Assembly: GCF_029690045.1 (NCBI RefSeq)
Contig: NZ_CP121464.1
Location: 1,302,001-1,366,000 of the forward strand
Source of the DNA: Janthinobacterium rivuli
GTDB taxonomy: Bacteria; Pseudomonadota; Gammaproteobacteria; Burkholderiales; Burkholderiaceae_D
Length of the DNA: 64,000 nucleotides
Reading direction: 5' to 3'
Under the pieces are notes generated by a model, which saw only the letters and a program-made list of their open reading frames with translations, was not told where the DNA came from and did not search any database. Below are positions 59,476 to 64,000 of this stretch, one piece after another; the stretch's first letter is position 1; every line of letters starts with the position of its first letter. The position numbers and the translations under genes were made by a program.

Positions 59476-60669
59476 ATGTCACGCGCATTTATCCTCCTGC
59501 TTGATTCCTTCGGCCTTGGCGCGACGCCAGACGCCGCCAAGTATGGCGACGCAGGTGCCAATACCTTTGGCCACATTGCCAGCACTGTCGCCAAAAGCGG
59601 CAAGACCTTGAAACTCCCGAACATGGAACGCCTGGGCCTGGGCGCCGCCGCGCACCTGGCCAGCGGCGAATGGGCCACGGGTTTCGACCAGCGCGACGGC
59701 TTCACCGGCGCCTACGGTGCGGCGCGCGAGCGCTCCACCGGCAAGGACACGCAGAGCGGCCACTGGGAAATCGCCGGCGTGCCCGTCGAATTCGACTGGG
59801 GATATTTCCCCCGCACCACGCCATCGTTCCCGGCCGACCTGACCGACAAGCTCAAAGCCATGTCCGGCGTACCGGGCTTCCTCGGCGACTGCCATGCCTC
59901 GGGCACGGACATCATCAACAAGCATGGCGACGAGCACGTCGCCACCGGCAAGCTGATTATCTATACCTCGGGCGACTCGGTGATGCAGATCGCCGCGCAT
60001 GAAGAATCGTTTGGCCTCGAGCGCCTGTACGCAGTGTGCGAAATGGCCTTCAAGCTGGTCGAGCCGTACAACATCGGCCGCGTCATCGCCCGCCCGTTCA
60101 CGGGCAGCAATGGCAACTACACGCGCACGTCCAACCGCCATGACTACGCCGTCGCGCCACCCGCGCCGACCCTGCTCGACCACGTCAAGAATGCGGGCGG
60201 CGAAGTCGTCGGCCTGGGCAAGATCAGCGACATTTTCGCTACCCAGGGAATCTCGCGCGTCGTCAAGGGCGTCGACAACATGGCGCTGTTCGAAGCGCTG
60301 TTGAAGACGGCCGATGAAGTGCAGGACAAGTCGCTCACCTTCGTGAACTTCGTCGATTTCGACCAGGCTTTCGGCCACCGCCGCAACGTCGAAGGCTATG
60401 CCGACGCGCTGCGCGAAATGGATGGTCGCCTGCCGGAATTCATGGACAAGCTCAAGGAAGGCGACCTGGTCGTGATCACCGCCGACCATGGCTGCGACCC
60501 GACCTGGCACGGCTCCGACCATACCCGCGAACACATACCGATGATCTTCTTCGGCCCCGGTGTCGCCCCGCGCGCACTGGGTATTTCCGAGACCTTCTCC
60601 GATATTGGCCAAACCCTCGCCAAACACCTTGGCGTACCACCACTTGCTAATGGAACCAGCTTGTTATGA
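59476..60669 (+). CDS. deoB: Phosphopentomutase
   Basis: Interconverts (deoxy)ribose 1-phosphate and 5-phosphate. The 397-residue protein is of the alkaline phosphatase superfamily, with metal ligands in LLLDSFGLGATPDA near residue 7, the catalytic Thr region STGKDTQSGHWEI near 87, FVNFVDFDQAFGHRRNVEGY near 290, and ITADHGCDPTWHGSDHTREHIP near 333-354, which carries the two-Mn site. Its stop overlaps the deoC start (ATGA), so the two are translationally coupled. A 120-base gap with a small hairpin separates it from punA. Confidence 0.97.
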   Translation: MSRAFILLLDSFGLGATPDAAKYGDAGANTFGHIASTVAKSGKTLKLPNMERLGLGAAAHLASGEWATGFDQRDGFTGAYGAARERSTGKDTQSGHWEIAGVPVEFDWGYFPRTTPSFPADLTDKLKAMSGVPGFLGDCHASGTDIINKHGDEHVATGKLIIYTSGDSVMQIAAHEESFGLERLYAVCEMAFKLVEPYNIGRVIARPFTGSNGNYTRTSNRHDYAVAPPAPTLLDHVKNAGGEVVGLGKISDIFATQGISRVVKGVDNMALFEALLKTADEVQDKSLTFVNFVDFDQAFGHRRNVEGYADALREMDGRLPEFMDKLKEGDLVVITADHGCDPTWHGSDHTREHIPMIFFGPGVAPRALGISETFSDIGQTLAKHLGVPPLANGTSLL

Positions 60670-61625
60670 CACTCATGCACCCCGAATTCAAGCGTAATGA
60701 GGCCGTTGGCCTCGACCTGGGCTGGATCAACCAGATCCGCGTCAACCGCGCCGCGACGGACCGCCGCGCGGCCAGCCTGGCGAACCGCCGTACGGTGAAA
60801 AAGGAATACCAGGCCGCCTGGCTGGTCAAAGCCATCCAGATGATCGACCTGACCACCCTGGGCGGCGACGATACGCCGGGCAAAGTGGAACGCCTGTGCA
60901 TGAAGGCCATGCGCCCGCTGCGCGCCGACCTGATGGACGCCTTGGGCCTGACGCAATTGAGCACCGGCGCCGTGTGCGTGTACCACGAGATGATCCAGCC
61001 TGCCGTGAAAGTCATCCAGGGCCGCTTGCCCATCGCCGCCGTGTCGACGGGTTTCCCGGCCGGCCTGACGAGCATGGAAACGAAGCTGCGCGAGATCGAA
61101 CTGTCGGTCGCCGCCGGCGCTTCCGAGATCGATATCGTCATCACGCGCCAGCACGTCCTGAACGGCAACTGGCAAGTGCTGTACGACGAAATGCTCGCTT
61201 ACCGCAAGGCGTGCGGCGAAGCCCACGTGAAGGCGATTCTCGCCACGGGCGACTTGCTGACCATGGAAAACGTGGCCAAGGCGTCGTGGGTCTGCATGAT
61301 GGCCGGCGCTGATTTCATCAAGACTTCCACCGGTAAAGAGGGCATGAACGCCACCATTCCCGTGGCCCTGACGATGGTGCGCACGATCCGCGAATACCAC
61401 GAGCAGACGGGCTTCCAGGTGGGCTTCAAGCCAGCCGGCGGCGTCAGCTCGGCCAAGAGCGCGCTGCAATACCTGACCCTGATGAAGGAAGAACTGGGCA
61501 ACGAATGGCTGCAGCCGCACCTGTTCCGCATCGGCGCTTCCAGCCTGCTGACCGACATCGAGCGCCAGCTCGAGCACTACGTCACCGGCAGCTACTCGGC
61601 CAATCATCGTCACGCACAACCTTAA
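60666..61625 (+). CDS. deoC: Deoxyribose-phosphate aldolase
   Basis: Cleaves 2-deoxyribose 5-phosphate to acetaldehyde and glyceraldehyde 3-phosphate. The 319-residue protein has the longer N-terminal extension (about 55 residues) of the class seen in many proteobacteria. Key blocks are MIDLTTLGGDDT, AVSTGFPAG, EIDIVITRQHVLNG, KAILATGDL, ADFIKTSTGKEGMNATIPVALTM near 218 (Schiff-base Lys) and VGFKPAGGVSSAKSALQYL (second Lys). Fourth reading unit of the punA-deoB-deoC-aldehyde dehydrogenase run. Confidence 0.96.
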   Translation: MTLMHPEFKRNEAVGLDLGWINQIRVNRAATDRRAASLANRRTVKKEYQAAWLVKAIQMIDLTTLGGDDTPGKVERLCMKAMRPLRADLMDALGLTQLSTGAVCVYHEMIQPAVKVIQGRLPIAAVSTGFPAGLTSMETKLREIELSVAAGASEIDIVITRQHVLNGNWQVLYDEMLAYRKACGEAHVKAILATGDLLTMENVAKASWVCMMAGADFIKTSTGKEGMNATIPVALTMVRTIREYHEQTGFQVGFKPAGGVSSAKSALQYLTLMKEELGNEWLQPHLFRIGASSLLTDIERQLEHYVTGSYSANHRHAQP

Positions 61626-61637
61626 AGAACAATCGTC

Positions 61638-64000
61638 ATGCCAACAATTAACGAGATTCTCAATACTATGGACTACGGCCCTGCTCCCGAAAGTCAAAAA
61701 GAAGCGCAAGCGTGGCTCGATGGCCACCAGCGCACATTCGGTTTGTTCATCGACAATGCCTGGAGCGCGCCGGCGGAACTGTTCGCCTCGACCAATCCTG
61801 CCGACGGCACGCAACTGGCGGAACTGACGCAAGCGACCGACGCCGATGTGGAACGGGCCGTCGAAGCGGCGCGCCGCGCGCTGCCCGTCTGGCAAGGCAT
61901 GGGTGGCCACGGCCGCGCGAAAGTCATGTACGCGCTGGCCCGTCTGCTGCAAAAGCATTCGCGCCTGTTCGCCGTGCTCGAAACCCTGGACAACGGCAAG
62001 ACCATCCGCGAAACGCGCGATATCGACCTGCCGCTGGCCGCGCGCCATTTTTATCACCACGCTGGCTGGGCGCAGCTGCAGTCGGAAGAATTCGCCGACT
62101 ACCGCGCCGTGGGCGTGGTGGGCCAGATCGTGCCATGGAATTTCCCCCTGCTGATGCTGTCGTGGAAAATCGCTCCGGCCCTGGCGGCCGGTAACACGGT
62201 GGTCTTCAAGCCGGCCGAATTCACGTCGCTGACGGCCATGCTGTTCGCCGAATTGTGCGTGCAGGCGGGCGTGCCGGCTGGCGTCGTCAACATCGTCACC
62301 GGCGACGGCAGAGTGGGCTCGGCCATCGTCAACCATCCTGGCGTCGACAAGATCGCGTTTACGGGCTCCACGGAAGTGGGCCGCCTGATTCGCGAAGCGA
62401 CGGCCGGCAGCGGCAAGAAGCTGTCCCTCGAATTGGGTGGCAAGTCGCCGTTCATCGTCTTTGAAGACGCGGACCTGGATGGCGCCGTGGAAGGCCTGGT
62501 CGATTCGATCTGGTTCAACCAGGGCCAGGTGTGCTGCGCCGGTTCGCGCCTGCTGGTGCAGGAATCCATCCAGGAGCGCTTCCTGAACAAGGTGCGCGCC
62601 CGCATGGAAAACCTGCGCCTCGGCTCGCCGCTGGACAAATCGATGGACGTGGGCGCGCTGGTCGATCCGGTGCAGCGCCAGCGCATCGCCGCGCTCGTCG
62701 ATTCTGCCCGCGCCGAAGGCTGCGACGTGTGGCAGCCGGCGTGCGAATTGCCGGCTGACGGCTCGTGGTTCCCGCCGACCCTGATCACGGGCGCGTCGAC
62801 CTCGGCCGCCGTGGCACAGGCTGAAATCTTCGGTCCCGTGCTGGTGGCCATGAGCTTCCGCACGCCGCCTGAAGCGGTGCAGCTGGCGAACAACACGGTG
62901 TACGGCCTGGCCGCCAGCGTGTGGACCGAGTCGATCAGCCTGGCGCTCGATATCGCTCCCGCCATCAAGGCTGGCGTGGTGTGGATCAACAGCGCCAACC
63001 AGTTCGACGCGGCGTGCGGTTTCGGCGGCTACCGCGAATCGGGCTTCGGCCGCGAAGGCGGCCGCGAAGGCATGCTGGAATACATGACGGCCCTGGCCGA
63101 AGATGCGCGCCCGGCCTTGCCCGTGGTGGAAGCGAAAGCCAAGGGCAACGTGAAGCCGGCGCCAGCCGATCCGTTCACCATTGACCGCACGGCCAAGATG
63201 TACATCGGCGGCAAGCAGGCGCGCCCTGACAGCGCCTACAGCACCCCGGTGTTTGGCGCGAACGGCGCCTTGCTGGCCGAAGTGGGCGTGGGCAGCCGCA
63301 AGGATATCCGCAACGCCGTCGAGGCAGCCCATAAAGCGTCCGGCTGGACCGGCGCCACGGCGCACAACCGCGCGCAAGTGCTGTACTACATCGCCGAAAA
63401 CCTGGCCGCGCGCGCCGACGAATTCGCCGCCCGCATCGCCGCCATGACGGGCAATAAAAACCCCGAGAAGGAAGTGCAGGCATCGATCGAACGCCTGTTC
63501 TACTACGCCGCCTGGGCCGACAAGTACGACGGCCTTGCGCACCAGCCGCCCACCAAGGGCATCACCGTGGCGCTGAATGAAGCGGTCGGCGTGATCGGCA
63601 TCGTCTGCCCGAACGAAGCGCCTTTGCTGGGCTTCATTTCGCTCGTCGCCCCGGCCATCGCGCTGGGCAACCGCGTGGTGGTGGTGCCATCGGAAGCGCA
63701 TCCGCTTTCCGCGCTGGACCTGTACCAGGTCTTCGACACGTCCGACTTGCCGGGTGGCGTCGTCAACATCATCAGCGGCAACGCGGATGAACTGGCGCGC
63801 ACCCTGGCCACGCACGCCGACATCGACGCCGTCTGGCGCCATGACGGTTCCGCTGAAGGTTGCGCGGAAGTCGAGCGCCTGTCGGCCGGTACCCTGAAGC
63901 GCACCTGGGTCGGTGGCGCCAAGGGCCGCGACTGGTACAGCGCCGCCCAAAGCGGTGGCCGCGCCGTGCTGGCGCATGCGTCGCAAGTGAAAAACGTGTG
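61638..64000 (+). CDS. Tandem-domain aldehyde dehydrogenase, ALDH16-like (3' end cut by window edge)
   Basis: 787 codons are visible and the frame is open at the window edge. The first unit (about residues 30-500) is a full aldehyde dehydrogenase with IVPWNFPLLMLSWKIAPAL, FTGSTEVGRLI, ELGGKSPFIVF and the nucleophile in NQGQVCCAGSR. From about residue 515 a second ALDH-like unit starts (RTAKMYIGGKQARPDSAYSTPV) with AVGVIGIVCPNEAPLLG and PGGVVNIISGNADELARTLA, but its later half runs WRHDGSAEGCAEVERLSAGT without an ELGGK-type motif, so it is probably non-catalytic. This order is that of ALDH16. It starts 12 bases after deoC and would oxidise the acetaldehyde that DeoC releases. Confidence 0.9.
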   Translation, partial: MPTINEILNTMDYGPAPESQKEAQAWLDGHQRTFGLFIDNAWSAPAELFASTNPADGTQLAELTQATDADVERAVEAARRALPVWQGMGGHGRAKVMYALARLLQKHSRLFAVLETLDNGKTIRETRDIDLPLAARHFYHHAGWAQLQSEEFADYRAVGVVGQIVPWNFPLLMLSWKIAPALAAGNTVVFKPAEFTSLTAMLFAELCVQAGVPAGVVNIVTGDGRVGSAIVNHPGVDKIAFTGSTEVGRLIREATAGSGKKLSLELGGKSPFIVFEDADLDGAVEGLVDSIWFNQGQVCCAGSRLLVQESIQERFLNKVRARMENLRLGSPLDKSMDVGALVDPVQRQRIAALVDSARAEGCDVWQPACELPADGSWFPPTLITGASTSAAVAQAEIFGPVLVAMSFRTPPEAVQLANNTVYGLAASVWTESISLALDIAPAIKAGVVWINSANQFDAACGFGGYRESGFGREGGREGMLEYMTALAEDARPALPVVEAKAKGNVKPAPADPFTIDRTAKMYIGGKQARPDSAYSTPVFGANGALLAEVGVGSRKDIRNAVEAAHKASGWTGATAHNRAQVLYYIAENLAARADEFAARIAAMTGNKNPEKEVQASIERLFYYAAWADKYDGLAHQPPTKGITVALNEAVGVIGIVCPNEAPLLGFISLVAPAIALGNRVVVVPSEAHPLSALDLYQVFDTSDLPGGVVNIISGNADELARTLATHADIDAVWRHDGSAEGCAEVERLSAGTLKRTWVGGAKGRDWYSAAQSGGRAVLAHASQVKNV

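Noticed and set aside
60396..63986. A 1196-codon open frame on the minus strand
   Set aside because: Antisense to deoB, deoC and the tandem aldehyde dehydrogenase, all with full family motifs. GC-rich coding sequence commonly leaves long antisense frames open, and its translation has no recognisable domain.

Overview
The window reads as a contiguous chromosomal piece of a Janthinobacterium-like betaproteobacterium (Oxalobacteraceae). The basis is the 16S rRNA sequence as I recognise it, the high GC content and the betaproteobacterial gene families. I see no phage, insertion sequence or CRISPR array.

Left end (1-4.64 kb, minus strand): a cobalamin block. cobT-cobS-cobC form a tight operon. 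Downstream, a B12 riboswitch precedes a BtuB-like TonB receptor that runs off the left edge.

4.7-10.4 kb and 26.0-31.65 kb: two nearly identical rrn operons in the same orientation (P1/P2 promoters, boxA, 16S, tRNA-Ile, tRNA-Ala, 23S, 5S, terminator). They bracket a 15 kb segment.

10.4-25.9 kb, between the rrn operons: a complete-looking periplasmic alcohol oxidation module. It holds a PQQ alcohol dehydrogenase with the Asp-x-Asp signature of lanthanide enzymes, cytochrome c550 (PedF type), a quinoprotein-associated solute-binding protein, a PQQ-associated beta-propeller, an ExaC-type aldehyde dehydrogenase, a DUF779 protein, a porin, a NosR-like flavin/Fe-S membrane protein with its ApbE flavin transferase, and a TonB receptor. 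Five -24/-12 (sigma-54) promoter matches head the five transcription units. A sigma-54 activator of the AcoR type closes the cluster. I read this as one sigma-54 regulon for lanthanide-dependent alcohol oxidation, including candidate outer-membrane uptake; this is the most interesting system in the window.

31.7-64 kb: a nucleic-acid and nucleoside salvage island. It contains ureide and xanthine catabolism (HIU hydrolase, PuuE allantoinase, XdhABC, guanine deaminase), an exported adenosine deaminase, a TonB receptor behind a candidate Pho box, a lipoprotein 5'-nucleotidase, an exported PLD-family protein and an exported S1/P1 nuclease. Next come a DeoR-type regulator divergent from a Nudix fusion protein, a BMP-type nucleoside ABC transporter, a LysR regulator, pseudouridine catabolism (PsuG, PsuK), purine nucleoside phosphorylase, DeoB, DeoC and a tandem-domain ALDH16-like aldehyde dehydrogenase cut by the right edge. 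Together they could take extracellular nucleic acid to phosphate, nucleosides, bases, acetaldehyde and glyceraldehyde-3-phosphate. Uricase and OHCU decarboxylase are not in the window.
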